From contig NZ_CP059556.1 of assembly GCF_024734405.1 (NCBI RefSeq), forward strand, positions 4,712,001 to 4,776,000: a stretch of DNA of 64,000 bases, given 5' to 3'. The position numbers and the translations under genes were made by a program. The stretch comes from Saccharopolyspora gregorii. Its GTDB lineage: Bacteria; Actinomycetota; Actinomycetes; Mycobacteriales; Pseudonocardiaceae. Shown here in pieces: positions 34,974 to 43,553 of the stretch. The number at the start of each line of letters is the position of its first letter. Position 1 is the first letter of the stretch. The notes under the pieces are model-generated. The model was not told where the DNA came from and ran no database searches. It saw only the letters and a program-made list of their open reading frames with translations.

Positions 34974-35336
34974 TCAGTGGAACGAGTCGCCGCAGGCGCA
35001 GGAGCCGCCCGCGTTCGGGTTGTCGATCGTGAAGCCCTGCTTCTCGATGGTGTCCACGAAGTCGATCACCGCGCCCTCCACGTACGGGGCGCTCATCCGG
35101 TCGACGACCACGTCGAGGCCCTCGAAGCCGCGCCGGGCGTCGCCGTCCAGCGAGCGCTCGTCGAAGAACAGCTGGTAGCGCAGGCCGGCGCAGCCACCGG
35201 GCTGGACGGCGATGCGCAGGTGCATGTCATCGCGGCCCTCCTGCTCCAGCAGCGCCTTCGCCTTCTGCGCCGCGGAGTCGGTCAGGGTGACACCGTGCGA
35301 GGGCGCCTCGCTCTCAGTCGTCGTCTGGGCGGTCAT
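34974..35336 (-). CDS. erpA: HesB/IscA-family iron-sulfur cluster carrier (ErpA-like)
   Basis: A-type Fe-S carrier, 120 residues. The three cluster-binding cysteines are in place: QPGGCAGLRYQLFF (Cys about 60) and the C-terminal GSCACGDSFH pair. It passes assembled clusters to apo-proteins; likely clients in this window include QcrA and LipA (inference). ATG at 35336 with GGGAG 5 bases upstream. The region upstream of this ATG in the same frame is not conserved. Position matches Rv2204c. The name erpA is by family; iscA would be equally defensible. Confidence 0.9.
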   Translation of the reverse strand: MTAQTTTESEAPSHGVTLTDSAAQKAKALLEQEGRDDMHLRIAVQPGGCAGLRYQLFFDERSLDGDARRGFEGLDVVVDRMSAPYVEGAVIDFVDTIEKQGFTIDNPNAGGSCACGDSFH

Positions 35337-35572
35337 GACTCTCCCTAGAGGTCTCGCTCGTCCGCTTCCGGCGTGACGTCCAACGTCGGCGCCGACCCGA
35401 GGTATTCCCCGCCGGGGAGGGGCGACTCGGGAGGCGAGTCGTGTTGGTCTACCAGCCTCCATGGTGGCACAGACCGCGCGCGGAACCACGTGAACGTCCT
35501 CGCACCCGCACGCGCGCGGCCCGGCGCTTCCCCGAACACGCGGTCACGTGCGCCCGGCCGAGTGGCGTCGAA

Positions 35573-35578
35573 TACCCT
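35573..35578 (+). promoter_or_regulatory. -10 box of the DUF3043 gene (leaderless)
   Basis: TACCCT, 6 bases (GGAGGG), then GTG. The GGAGGG touches the GTG and is too close to act as a ribosome-binding site. Confidence 0.55.
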
Positions 35579-35584
35579 GGAGGG

Positions 35585-36223
35585 GTGAGGTTCCTTCGCC
35601 GCAGCAGCGCTGAGCAGACCGCGACCGACGACGCTTCCACCGAGAGCGCCCAGGTCGCGCCGGAACCCGCCCGCGACCGCACTCCCGGCAAGGGCCGTCC
35701 CACGCCGAAGCGGCGCGAGGCCGAGACCCGCCGCCGCGGCCCGGTCGCGCCGCCGCCGAAGACGCAGCGCGAGGCGATGAAGCGCGCCCGCGGCAACAAG
35801 GAGGAGCGCCGCAAGGCCGCGCGGGAACGCCGCGAGCGCATGATGGCCGGCGACGACCGCTACCTGATGCCGCGCGACCGCGGGCCGGTGCGCGCGTACG
35901 TGCGCGACATCGTCGACACCCGCAGGCACATGATGGGCATGTTCATGCCGCTGGTGCTGGTCGTGTTCGTGACCACGCTCGTGCAGAACGTGCTCGTGCA
36001 GCAGTACGCCACCCTGGTGTGCCTGGTGCTGCTGCTGACGATGCTGTTCGAGGGCACGCTGCTGGGCCGCGCCGTGAACAAGCGGGTGCGGGCGAAGTTC
36101 CCGGATGCCACCGAGCGGCCGCTGTCGCTGGGCTGGTACGCGTTCACCCGGGCCATGCAGCTGCGCAGGCTGCGCGTGCCGCGGCCGCGGCTCACCCCGA
36201 AGGACTTCCACAAGATCGGCTGA
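35585..36223 (+). CDS. DUF3043 membrane protein
   Basis: 212 residues, actinobacterial DUF3043 family, function unknown. The N-terminal half is highly charged and basic (GKGRPTPKRREAETRRRG, KEERRKAARERRERMMAGDD). An amphipathic region RDIVDTRRHMMGM leads to two transmembrane helices (about 122-141 and 146-164), then a cytoplasmic tail FTRAMQLRRLRVPRPRLTPKDFHKIG. The basic region could bind nucleic acid or acidic lipids (inference). GTG start probably leaderless. It is divergent from the HesB gene, as in mycobacteria (Rv2206 region). Confidence 0.85.
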   Translation: MRFLRRSSAEQTATDDASTESAQVAPEPARDRTPGKGRPTPKRREAETRRRGPVAPPPKTQREAMKRARGNKEERRKAARERRERMMAGDDRYLMPRDRGPVRAYVRDIVDTRRHMMGMFMPLVLVVFVTTLVQNVLVQQYATLVCLVLLLTMLFEGTLLGRAVNKRVRAKFPDATERPLSLGWYAFTRAMQLRRLRVPRPRLTPKDFHKIG

Positions 36224-36301
36224 TCCCGGCCCCCGCTGGACACCGCGGCGGACCTCGATCGCCCCGCATTCCGCCGGATGCCGCCGGGTCCGCGCGCGGC
36301 A

Positions 36302-36307
36302 TAGGGT
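36302..36307 (+). promoter_or_regulatory. -10 box of the aldo/keto reductase gene (leaderless)
   Basis: TAGGGT, 6 bases (CCGGGC), then ATG. No Shine-Dalgarno sequence. Confidence 0.5.
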
Positions 36308-36313
36308 CCGGGC

Positions 36314-37297
36314 ATGGAGTTTCGACGCCTCGGCAACAGCGGTCTGTCCATCAGCGAGATCGCGTACGGCAACTGGCTCACCCACGGCTCCCAGGTCGAG
36401 GAGGACGCCGCGCACGCCTGCGTGCGGGCCGCCCTCGACGCGGGCATCACCACCTTCGACACCGCCGACGTCTACGCCCGGACCCGCGCCGAATCGGTGC
36501 TCGGCCGGGCGCTGGCCGGGCAGCGCCGGGAAGGGCTGGAGATCTTCACGAAGGTCTACTTCCCCACCGGTGAGGGCCCCAACGATCGCGGTCTCGGTCG
36601 CAAGCACATCATCGAGTCCTGCAACGCCTCGCTGCGCCGGTTGCAGACCGACTACGTCGACCTCTACCAGGCCCACCGGTTCGACCCGTCGGTGCCGCTG
36701 GAGGAGACGATGACCGCCTTCGCCGACCTGGTGCGGCAGGGCAAGGCGCTCTACATCGGCGTCTCCGAGTGGACCGCCGAACAGCTCACCCGCGGCGCCG
36801 AGCTGGCCCGCGAGCTGTCGGTGCCGCTGATCTCGAACCAGCCGGAGTACTCGATGCTGTGGCGCGTCATCGAATCCCAGGTGGTGCCGGTCAGCGAGCG
36901 CGAAGGAATCGGGCAGATCGTGTTCTCCCCGATCGCGCAGGGCGTGCTCACCGGCAAGTACCTGCCGGGGCAGCAGCCGCCCGCTGGCTCCCGCGCCACC
37001 GACGAGGGCGGCGGCGCGAAGATGATCTCGCGGTGGATGCGGGACGACGTGCTCTCCGCGGTCCAGCGGCTGCAACCGGTCGCCTCCGACCTGGGCCTGT
37101 CCACCGCGCAGCTGGCCATCGCGTGGGTGCTGCAGAACCCGAACGTCTCGGCCGCGATCGTCGGCGCGTCCCGGCCCGAGCAGGTCGCCGACAACGTCGC
37201 GGCCTCCGGCGTGGAGCTCGGCGCGGACGTGCTGGACCGCATCGACGAGGTGCTCGGCGACCTGGTCACCGCGGACCCGCGGGAAACCCGCTCCTGA
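36314..37297 (+). CDS. Aldo/keto reductase (Kv-beta-like, AKR6 type)
   Basis: NADPH-dependent oxidoreductase with the (beta/alpha)8 fold, 327 residues. The catalytic tetrad is Asp49 and Tyr54 (TTFDTADVY), Lys80 (FTKVYFP) and His121 (QAHRFD). The cofactor-binding tail AAIVGASRPEQVADN is intact. Overall resemblance is to voltage-gated channel beta subunits and the YghZ-type reductases, with GLGRKHIIESCNASLRRL conserved. Substrate unknown, probably a small aldehyde. It lies alone between the DUF3043 gene and the cobalamin genes, with its own leaderless promoter. Confidence 0.9.
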   Translation: MEFRRLGNSGLSISEIAYGNWLTHGSQVEEDAAHACVRAALDAGITTFDTADVYARTRAESVLGRALAGQRREGLEIFTKVYFPTGEGPNDRGLGRKHIIESCNASLRRLQTDYVDLYQAHRFDPSVPLEETMTAFADLVRQGKALYIGVSEWTAEQLTRGAELARELSVPLISNQPEYSMLWRVIESQVVPVSEREGIGQIVFSPIAQGVLTGKYLPGQQPPAGSRATDEGGGAKMISRWMRDDVLSAVQRLQPVASDLGLSTAQLAIAWVLQNPNVSAAIVGASRPEQVADNVAASGVELGADVLDRIDEVLGDLVTADPRETRS

Positions 37298-37377
37298 GCG
37301 GACCCGGCCCCGCCCGGCGCACCGCCGGGCCGGGTACGGTTCCCGCAGTCGTTCACCCGATCGCAGGAGGTGCACCG

Positions 37378-37932
37378 GTGGCCGCGTCCGCACGCACCCT
37401 GGTGCTCGGCGGGGCCCGCTCCGGCAAGTCCGCGCACGCGGAGGGCCTGCTCGGCGCCGAGGAGCCCGTCACCTACGTCGCGACCTCCCGGCACGACCCC
37501 GGCGACGCCGAGTGGACCGAGCGGATCGCCGCGCACGTCGCCCGCAGGCCCGCGACCTGGACGACCGCCGAAGCCGGCGACCCCGCGACGCTGCTGGAAC
37601 TGCTGCGCGGCGCTCCCGCGGACGGCCCCGCGCTGCTGGTGGACGACCTCGCGACCTGGCTGACCGGGGTGCTCGACGACGCGGGTGCCTGGGACCGCGA
37701 CCCGGCGGCGCTCGACGCGGTCGCGGCCCGCTGCACCGCGCTCGCCGAGGCCGTCGCCGGCTGCGCGGCCCGGCTGGTGCTGGTGTCCGCGGAGGTCGGG
37801 CTCGGAATCGTGCCCGCCACGAGTTCTGGAAGACTTTTCCGCGACCGGCTCGGCGAGCTCAACGCGCGGCTCGCCGACCGCTGCGACGCAGTGCTGCTGC
37901 TCGTCGCGGGGGTCCCGCTCCGGTTGCGCTGA
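37378..37932 (+). CDS. cobU: Adenosylcobinamide kinase / adenosylcobinamide-phosphate guanylyltransferase
   Basis: Bifunctional enzyme of late cobalamin synthesis (nucleotide-loop assembly): phosphorylates adenosylcobinamide, then transfers GMP. 184 residues. Walker A LVLGGARSGKSAHAE (8-22). The typical block DAEWTERIAAHVARRPATWTT contains the His that takes GMP. SAEVGLGIVPATSSGRLFRD closes the family signature. GTG at 37378 with AGGAGG 8 bases upstream. First of a cobU-cobT-cobS operon. The remaining pathway genes are not in view, so this may serve salvage or a split pathway. Confidence 0.92.
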   Translation: MAASARTLVLGGARSGKSAHAEGLLGAEEPVTYVATSRHDPGDAEWTERIAAHVARRPATWTTAEAGDPATLLELLRGAPADGPALLVDDLATWLTGVLDDAGAWDRDPAALDAVAARCTALAEAVAGCAARLVLVSAEVGLGIVPATSSGRLFRDRLGELNARLADRCDAVLLLVAGVPLRLR

Positions 37933-37960
37933 CCACCCGCCCCTACCCCGGAGGTAACCC

Positions 37961-39067
37961 TTGTCCACCGCACCCGAGAACACCCCGGTCCGGTTCGGCG
38001 CCGTGCCGCCGCCGGACGAGCAGGCGCGGCGGCAAGCGGTGGCCCGGCAGGAGCAGCTGACCAAACCGGCCGGTTCGCTCGGCAGGCTGGAAGAGCTCGG
38101 GGTGTGGGTCGCGGGACGCCAGGGCAGTTGCCCGCCGCGCCCCTTCGAACGCGCCCGGGTGGTGATCTTCGCCGGGGACCACGGCGTCGCCGAGCACGGC
38201 GTGTCCGCCTATCCCGCCGAGGTCACCGGCCAGATGGTGCGCAACTTCCTCGACGGCGGTGCCGCGGTGAACGCGCTGGCCAGGGTGAACGGCGCCACCG
38301 TGCGGGTGCTGGACGTGGCGGTGAACGCCGACACCCCGCCCGCGGTGTCCGGGCGCAAGATCCGCCGCGGTTCCGGGGCCATCGACCGCGAGGACGCGCT
38401 CACCGCGGACGAGGCGCGGGCCGCGGTCGAACTCGGCAAGGCCGTCGCCGACGAGGAGATCGATTCCGGCGCGGACCTGCTCATCGCCGGTGACATGGGC
38501 ATCGGCAACACCACCCCGGCCGCGGTGCTCATCGCCGCGCTCACCGGCATCGAGCCGGTGGCGGTGGTCGGGCGCGGCACCGGGATCGACGACAACGCGT
38601 GGATGCGCAAGACCGCCGCGATCCGGGACGCGCTGCGCCGGGCCCGCCCGGTGCTCGACGACCCGGTGGCGCTGCTGCGCACCAGCGGCGGCGCGGACAT
38701 CGCCGCGCTCGCCGGGTTCCTCGCGCAGGCCGCGGTGCGCCGGACGCCGGTGCTGCTGGACGGCGTCGTCGTCGGCGCCGCCGCGATGGTCGCCGAGGAG
38801 CTCACGCCCGGGGCCCGCCAGTGGTGGCTGGCCGGGCATCGCACCGCCGAACCGGGCGGGACGCTGGTGCTCGAACACCTCGACCTGAGCCCGATCCTCG
38901 ACCTGGAGATGCGCCTCGGCGAAGGGTCCGGGGCCGTCACCGCGCTGCCGGTGCTGTCCGCCGCGGTGCGCGTGCTGGCCGAGATGGCGACGTTCGGCGA
39001 GGCGGGCGTCGGCGGCCCCACCTCCGCCGAGGCCATCGGCCCCGATCCGGAGGACCAGGAGCTGTGA
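37961..39067 (+). CDS. cobT: Nicotinate-nucleotide--dimethylbenzimidazole phosphoribosyltransferase
   Basis: Activates dimethylbenzimidazole to its riboside phosphate for the lower ligand of cobalamin. 368 residues. [15 protein letters not shown] near 33-47, [16 protein letters not shown] (base and phosphate site), [15 protein letters not shown] and the C-terminal catalytic Glu in [13 protein letters not shown] are all present. The start is a rare TTG at 37961, well supported by GGAGG 6 bases upstream. It is 28 bases after cobU. Counterpart of Rv2207. Confidence 0.93.
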   Translation: MSTAPENTPVRFGAVPPPDEQARRQAVARQEQLTKPAGSLGRLEELGVWVAGRQGSCPPRPFERARVVIFAGDHGVAEHGVSAYPAEVTGQMVRNFLDGGAAVNALARVNGATVRVLDVAVNADTPPAVSGRKIRRGSGAIDREDALTADEARAAVELGKAVADEEIDSGADLLIAGDMGIGNTTPAAVLIAALTGIEPVAVVGRGTGIDDNAWMRKTAAIRDALRRARPVLDDPVALLRTSGGADIAALAGFLAQAAVRRTPVLLDGVVVGAAAMVAEELTPGARQWWLAGHRTAEPGGTLVLEHLDLSPILDLEMRLGEGSGAVTALPVLSAAVRVLAEMATFGEAGVGGPTSAEAIGPDPEDQEL

Positions 39068-39092
39068 CCTGCCTCGGAGAGGCCGCGGCCCG

Positions 39093-39827
39093 GTGAACGG
39101 GCTGCTGCTGGCGGTGTCCTGGCTGACGGTGCTGCCGCTGCCCGCCCGCGAGGTCGACGACCGCGCCTGCCGCCAGGCCATCGCGCTCGCCCCGCTGGTG
39201 GGTGCGCTGGTCGGCGGATTCGGCGCGGTGCTGCTGTGGGCGCTGACGGCGCTCGGCGCGCCGGGACTGCTGGCCGGGCTGCTCACCGTGGCGGCGCTGG
39301 TACTGGTCACCCGGGGCATGCACGTGGACGGGCTGGCCGACACCGTCGACGGCCTCGGCTGCTACGGCCCGCCGGAGCGGGCGCTGGCGGTGATGCGCGA
39401 CGGCGGCGCCGGCCCGTTCGCGGTGATCGCGCTGATCATCGCGGTGGGCGTGCAGGCGGCGGCGCTCGCCGACCTCGCCGCGTCCGGGCGCTGGGCGGTG
39501 GTGGTGCTGGCGTGCGCGGCGGGCCGGGGCGCGTTCGTGCTCTGCTGCCGCCGCGGGTTGCCGGCCGCGCGACCGGAGGGCATGGGCGCGCTGGTCGCGG
39601 GGACCCAGCCGTGGTGGCTGGTGGCCTGCTGGTGGGCCGGGCTGCTGGCCGGGGGCGCGCTCGCGGCGTCCTGGTCGGGGGCGGTCGCGGTGCTGCTGGC
39701 CTGCGCGGTGCTGCTCGGGTTCACCGCGCACGTGCGGCGGCGCTTCGGCGGCATCACCGGCGACGTGCTCGGGGCGGGCGCCGAGCTCAGCACCACCCTG
39801 GTGCTGGCGGTCTCCGTGCTCGGCTGA
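39093..39827 (+). CDS. cobS: Adenosylcobinamide-GDP ribazoletransferase (cobalamin synthase)
   Basis: Membrane enzyme joining adenosylcobinamide-GDP and alpha-ribazole (phosphate) to finish cobalamin. 244 residues with about six hydrophobic segments. Signature motifs are HVDGLADTVDGLGCYGPPER (about 73-92) with the metal-binding Asp residues, and FGGITGDVLGAGAE near the C-terminus. GTG start, 26 bases after cobT. No phosphatase gene (cobC type) follows; the next gene is on the other strand. Counterpart of Rv2208. Confidence 0.92.
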   Translation: MNGLLLAVSWLTVLPLPAREVDDRACRQAIALAPLVGALVGGFGAVLLWALTALGAPGLLAGLLTVAALVLVTRGMHVDGLADTVDGLGCYGPPERALAVMRDGGAGPFAVIALIIAVGVQAAALADLAASGRWAVVVLACAAGRGAFVLCCRRGLPAARPEGMGALVAGTQPWWLVACWWAGLLAGGALAASWSGAVAVLLACAVLLGFTAHVRRRFGGITGDVLGAGAELSTTLVLAVSVLG

Positions 39828-39831
39828 CGCG

Positions 39832-40113
39832 TCAACCACCGGCGACCGAGGGGATGACGCGGACCTCGGTCCCGTCCCGCACCTCCGATCCGGCGCCGTC
39901 CAGCCACCGGCACTCCTCCCCGTCGAGGTAGAAGTTGACGTGGCGCCGCAGCCCGCGGCTCTCGTCCCGCAGCCGCCGCTCCAGCGCCGGGTGCCGGGCC
40001 GCGACCACGTCCAGCACCCCCGCCAGCGTGGCCTCCCCCGGTTCGACCTCCAGCCGCTGCCGCCCGCCCGCGTGCTCGCGCAGCAGCAGCGGCAGCACCA
40101 ACGTCACCCGCAC
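39832..40113 (-). CDS. CysO-like ubiquitin-fold sulfur carrier (MoaD/ThiS family)
   Basis: 93-residue beta-grasp protein with the diagnostic C-terminal Gly-Gly (VIPSVAGG), the site of thiocarboxylation. The start MRVTLVLPLLLREHAGG and HVNFYLDGEECRWLDG resemble mycobacterial CysO (also 93 residues), which feeds cysteine synthesis. No cysM, mec protease or MoeZ gene is adjacent; instead the upstream gene is an Asp-box propeller protein whose stop is 10 bases away. I took GTG 40113 because GAGG lies 8 bases upstream; GTG 40122 would leave no room for a ribosome-binding site. Confidence 0.85.
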   Translation of the reverse strand: MRVTLVLPLLLREHAGGRQRLEVEPGEATLAGVLDVVAARHPALERRLRDESRGLRRHVNFYLDGEECRWLDGAGSEVRDGTEVRVIPSVAGG

Positions 40114-40123
40114 CGCCACCACC

Positions 40124-41203
40124 TCACCAGCTCATCGCGCGCAGCGAGAGCACGTCGGGCAGGTGCGCGGCGATCCGCTCCCAGCGGTCCCCGTCGTCGC
40201 TGCCCGCGTACACCTCGCCGCTGCGGGAGCCGAAGTACACCCCGGCCGGGTCGGCGTCGTCGGTGCACAGCGCATCGCGCATCACCGCGGACCAGAAGCG
40301 ATCGGGCAACCCCTCGGACAGCCCGGTCCAGGTCTCCCCCGCGTCCTCGCTGCGGTACACGCGGCAGCGCCCGCCCGGCGGGTAGCGCGTCGCATCGGCG
40401 GTCAGCGGGAACCCGAACACCACGTCCGGGCGGTGCGGGTGGGTCACGATCGGGAAGCCGAAGTCGCTGGGCAGCCCGTCGGCGATGGAGCGCCAGCTTG
40501 CCGCCCCGTCGTCGCTGCGGTACACGCCGTGGTGGTTCTGCAGGAAGAACCGCTCCGGCTCCGCGGGGTGCTGGGCGATCTTGTGCACGCACTGGCCGAA
40601 CTCCGGGTACTCGTCCGGCAGGAAGTAGGCCTTGATGCCCCGGTTGCTCGCCTGCCAGCTGTCCCCGCCGTCCTCGGTGCGGTAGACGCCGCCCGCCGAC
40701 ATCGCCACCACCACCCGGTCCGGGTCGTGCGGGTTCGCGAGCACGGTGTGCACCGCCTGCCCGCCGAACCCGGGCTCCCAGCGCTCCCGGTGCGGGTGGT
40801 CCCACAGCCCGCGGACCAGCTGGAACGTCCGCCCGCGGTCTTCGGATCGGAACAGCGCGGACGGCTCACCGCCCGCGTGCACGACCTCCGGGTGGTCGGC
40901 GGGACCCGGCGCGAGCTGCCACACCCGTTCCAGCGCGACCCCGGTGTCGGCGGGGAACGCGATCGGCGCCACCTCCGGTTCCTGCCAGGTGGCGCCGAGG
41001 TCGTCGCTGGTGACCACGCTCGGCCCGAAGTGCGTGCTGGAGGCGCCGACGAGCAGCCGGGGCGCACCGCGGGTGTCGGCGGCGACGGCGTAGATCTCCG
41101 CCATCGGCAGGTGCGGCCCGGTGACTTCCCAGTCCCCGCGGTGGCGGTGCGCCAGCCACAATCCCTTGCGGGTGCCGATCAGCAGCAGCACTCGGTTCGA
41201 CAT
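40124..41203 (-). CDS. Asp-box (BNR) beta-propeller protein, sialidase/Ycf48-like fold
   Basis: 359 residues with no signal peptide, so probably cytoplasmic. At least six Asp-box turns (Ser-x-Asp-x-Gly-x-Thr-Trp) are visible: SDDLGATW, SEDRGRTF, TEDGGDSW, SDDGAASW, SEDAGETW and SDDGDRW. They are spaced as in a six- or seven-bladed propeller. Sialidase catalytic residues (arginine triad, Tyr-Glu) are not evident, so it is likely a binding scaffold. It is translated with the CysO-like carrier directly downstream, which suggests a functional pair. AAGGGG lies 5 bases before the ATG. Function unknown. Confidence 0.83.
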   Translation of the reverse strand: MSNRVLLLIGTRKGLWLAHRHRGDWEVTGPHLPMAEIYAVAADTRGAPRLLVGASSTHFGPSVVTSDDLGATWQEPEVAPIAFPADTGVALERVWQLAPGPADHPEVVHAGGEPSALFRSEDRGRTFQLVRGLWDHPHRERWEPGFGGQAVHTVLANPHDPDRVVVAMSAGGVYRTEDGGDSWQASNRGIKAYFLPDEYPEFGQCVHKIAQHPAEPERFFLQNHHGVYRSDDGAASWRSIADGLPSDFGFPIVTHPHRPDVVFGFPLTADATRYPPGGRCRVYRSEDAGETWTGLSEGLPDRFWSAVMRDALCTDDADPAGVYFGSRSGEVYAGSDDGDRWERIAAHLPDVLSLRAMSW

Positions 41204-41277
41204 CTTCGCCCCTTGACGTGGTCCACGTCACTGGAAGCTACGCCGGGGCACCGACAGCCCGCCCGGGCCGAAAGCAA

Positions 41278-41313
41278 GGCGCCCCCTCGATCTCGCCGGG
41301 TCGAGGGGGCGCC
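41278..41313 (-). terminator. Terminator of ilvE
   Basis: 13-base-pair stem GGCGCCCCCTCGA with TCGAGGGGGCGCC and 10-base loop, just downstream of the ilvE stop. Confidence 0.85.
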
Positions 41314-41328
41314 GAGCAGGGGGTTCGG

Positions 41329-42429
41329 TCAGGCGAGCGGGACCATCCAGCCGTGCCGGTCGGGCGCGGTGCCCTGCTGGATGGCGGTGAGCCGCTCGCG
41401 CAGCTTCATCGTCACCGCACCGGCCTTGCCGTCGGCGACGGTGAACTCGCCGTCCTGGTGCTTCACGTGCCCGACGGGGGTGATCACCGCGGCGGTGCCG
41501 CAGGCGAACACCTCGGTGAGCTCACCGGAGCGGGCGCGCTTCTCCCACTCGTCGGTGGTGATCCGCCGCTCCTCGACGGCCAGGCCCAGGTCGGCTCCGA
41601 GCTCCAGCACCGAGGAGCGGGTGACGCCGGGCAGCAGGCTGCCGGACAGCTCCGGGGTGACCAGCCGGGCGTCCGCGCCGGAGCCGAAGACGAAGAACAG
41701 GTTCATCCCGCCCATCTCCTCGACCGCCCGCCGCTCCACCGCGTCCAGCCACACCACCTGGTCGCAGCCGTTCTCCACGGCCTGCGCCTGCGCGGCGAAC
41801 GAGGCCGCGTAGTTGCCCGCGAACTTCGCCGCCCCGGTGCCGCCGGGCGCGGCCCGCACGTACTCGTGGCCCAGCCACACCGTGACCGGCTTGACGCCAC
41901 CGGAGAAGTAGGAGCCGGCGGGCGAGGCGAGCACCAGGTACAGGTACTCGCTGGCCGGGCGGTTCACGCCGAGGCTGACCTCGGTGGAGATCATGAACGG
42001 CCGCAGGTACAGCGAGCTCTCCCCCGCTTCCGGCACCCAGGCGCGGTCGACGTCGACGAGCTCGCGCAGCGAGTCCAGGAACACCTGCTCCGGCAGCTCC
42101 GGCATCGCGATGCGCTGCGCCGAGCGCTGGAACCGGCGCGCGTTCTGCTCCGGGCGGAACGCGGAGATCGCGCCGTCGGGCTGCCGGTAGGCCTTCAGCC
42201 CCTCGAAGATCGCCTGCGCGTAGTGCAGCACCGTCGTCGCCGGATCGAGCTCCAACGGGTGGTAGGCCTCGACCTTCGCGTCGTACCAGCCGCGCTCGGT
42301 GGAGTACCGCACCGTCGCCATGTGGTCGGTGAAGAACTTCCCGAACCCGGGGTTCGCCAGTACGTCCGCGCGGTGCGCCTCGGTGGCGGGATGCGAACTG
42401 GGAATCCGGGAGAACGAGAGTTCTGTCAT
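41329..42429 (-). CDS. ilvE: Branched-chain amino acid aminotransferase
   Basis: PLP enzyme transferring the amino group between glutamate and the keto acids of leucine, isoleucine and valine. 366 residues, fold type IV. The PLP lysine is Lys202 in [38 protein letters not shown] and [14 protein letters not shown] are conserved. The ATG at 42429 fits the family length (368 in M. tuberculosis) and follows a TACGGT box by 6 bases, so it is probably leaderless. Same location as Rv2210c. Confidence 0.95.
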   Translation of the reverse strand: MTELSFSRIPSSHPATEAHRADVLANPGFGKFFTDHMATVRYSTERGWYDAKVEAYHPLELDPATTVLHYAQAIFEGLKAYRQPDGAISAFRPEQNARRFQRSAQRIAMPELPEQVFLDSLRELVDVDRAWVPEAGESSLYLRPFMISTEVSLGVNRPASEYLYLVLASPAGSYFSGGVKPVTVWLGHEYVRAAPGGTGAAKFAGNYAASFAAQAQAVENGCDQVVWLDAVERRAVEEMGGMNLFFVFGSGADARLVTPELSGSLLPGVTRSSVLELGADLGLAVEERRITTDEWEKRARSGELTEVFACGTAAVITPVGHVKHQDGEFTVADGKAGAVTMKLRERLTAIQQGTAPDRHGWMVPLA

Positions 42430-42435
42430 GCCCGT

Positions 42436-42441
42436 ACCGTA
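42436..42441 (-). promoter_or_regulatory. -10 box of ilvE (leaderless)
   Basis: TACGGT, 6 bases (ACGGGC), then ATG. Confidence 0.55.
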
Positions 42442-42562
42442 TCGCGCGCCTCGGAACAGTGGAAACCGGTGTGGCATCGGTCGGTCCTCCTAGTGTCGGA
42501 GGCTGCCCGAACCCGTCCCGGGCGGTCTTCCCGGAGACGTACCGGTGATCCGTTCGGACCTC

Positions 42563-42568
42563 TATGAT
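42563..42568 (+). promoter_or_regulatory. -10 box of the gene at 42575 (leaderless)
   Basis: TATGAT, a near-consensus -10, then 6 bases (GAGGCC) and ATG. Confidence 0.6.
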
Positions 42569-42574
42569 GAGGCC

Positions 42575-42871
42575 ATGGGTGACCAGGAGAACCTGCCGGT
42601 GACGGGACCGACGACGGTCCAGCAGGACACGCTCGCGGCCGCGCTCGGCCTGCTGCTGCCGCTGGGCGGCGGGCTGCTCGTGCTGTGGGGGTACGCCTGG
42701 CTGGGCTGGTTCGGCGCGATCGTCGGCGGCGCGGGCGTCGCCTGGTGGGGCTTCTGGTGGTACGGCAAGCACAAGACGCTGTTCCCGAAGGACCTGCGCG
42801 GTGGCCAGGTCGGCGGGTTGGCGGCGCTCACCGCCGTGTTCGGCCTGTTCTTCTTCCTCGCGCTGGCCTGA
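42575..42871 (+). CDS. Hypothetical small membrane protein
   Basis: 98 residues, no family recognised. A polar N-terminus of about 18 residues precedes three hydrophobic segments: LAAALGLLLPLGGGLLVLWGYAWLG, AIVGGAGVAWWGFWWYG and VGGLAALTAVFGLFFFLALA. A short basic loop (KHKTLFPKDLRGG) lies between the second and third. Tryptophan-rich middle helix. It stands alone between ilvE (divergent) and the DUF402 gene (convergent, 9 bases away). Confidence 0.78.
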   Translation: MGDQENLPVTGPTTVQQDTLAAALGLLLPLGGGLLVLWGYAWLGWFGAIVGGAGVAWWGFWWYGKHKTLFPKDLRGGQVGGLAALTAVFGLFFFLALA

Positions 42872-42880
42872 TCGGCGGGT

Positions 42881-43546
42881 TCAGCGCACCAGCTCGGCGG
42901 GCAGCGAGGGCAGCGCCCACCCGGGATCGGGCCGGGCGTCGCAGTGGCTGCCGTCGAACGGGAACAGCTCCCGTTCGGCGAGGTTTGCCATCCGCTCCCC
43001 CTCCGCGCGCAGCCGGTCGAGCCGCCGCTGGTCGATGCGGCCGGCGGCCAGCGCGGAGGCGAGCTCGTCCTCGTCCTTCCACGACCACTTCCCGCCGGGG
43101 AACACCTCCAGGTCGAGCACCCCGTCCACCCGGTTGACGCCGGTGGCGTCCCGCCCCAGCGGCACCTCCAGGTTCACGTACCAGTTGCGGAAGCTGCCGT
43201 CGGCTTCGAAGAACCACCACACCGAGGACCACTGCTCGGCGAACACCAACCGCAGCGTGGCCGTCGTGCGCCACACCGACAGCGCGGGGACCCGGATGCC
43301 GGAGAACCGCTCGTGCAGCGGCAGCTCCCGCGGGGTGCGCCCGTCCGGCGAGGTGGTGATGCGGATCGGCGTTCCCGGCAGCACCCAGCACAGCAACCGG
43401 TCCGGCCGATCGTCGAGCACCCGCGCCGGGTGCACGGTGCCGAGCGAACCGTCGAGGCGCCAGAAGCGGTAGAGGATGTCCGAGCCGGGCTCCCACCGGT
43501 CCGCGGGGTCCGGCCGAGCACCACGTTCGGGACCGCGTTCGAGCAT
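42881..43546 (-). CDS. DUF402 (FomD-like) protein
   Basis: 221 residues with the DUF402 beta-barrel fold of the FomD family, members of which hydrolyse nucleoside diphosphates or related phosphoanhydrides. Conserved parts are WWFFEADGSFRNWYVNLEVP, DGVLDLEVFPGGKWSWKDEDEL and a C-terminal helix LDRLRAEGERMANLAERELFPFDG. The acidic residues in DLEV and DEDE probably bind the metal. Activity here is inferred. GAGG lies 5 bases before the ATG at 43546. It starts 7 bases after the amino-acid permease gene, so the pair is an operon. Confidence 0.85.
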   Translation of the reverse strand: MLERGPERGARPDPADRWEPGSDILYRFWRLDGSLGTVHPARVLDDRPDRLLCWVLPGTPIRITTSPDGRTPRELPLHERFSGIRVPALSVWRTTATLRLVFAEQWSSVWWFFEADGSFRNWYVNLEVPLGRDATGVNRVDGVLDLEVFPGGKWSWKDEDELASALAAGRIDQRRLDRLRAEGERMANLAERELFPFDGSHCDARPDPGWALPSLPAELVR

Positions 43547-43553
43547 GCCGACC

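Noticed and set aside
37298-37377. Possible cobalamin riboswitch upstream of cobU
   Set aside because: Gap is only 80 bases and lacks B12-box-like sequence.
40124-41203. Exo-alpha-sialidase
   Set aside because: Asp boxes alone do not define a sialidase; no arginine triad or signal peptide was seen.
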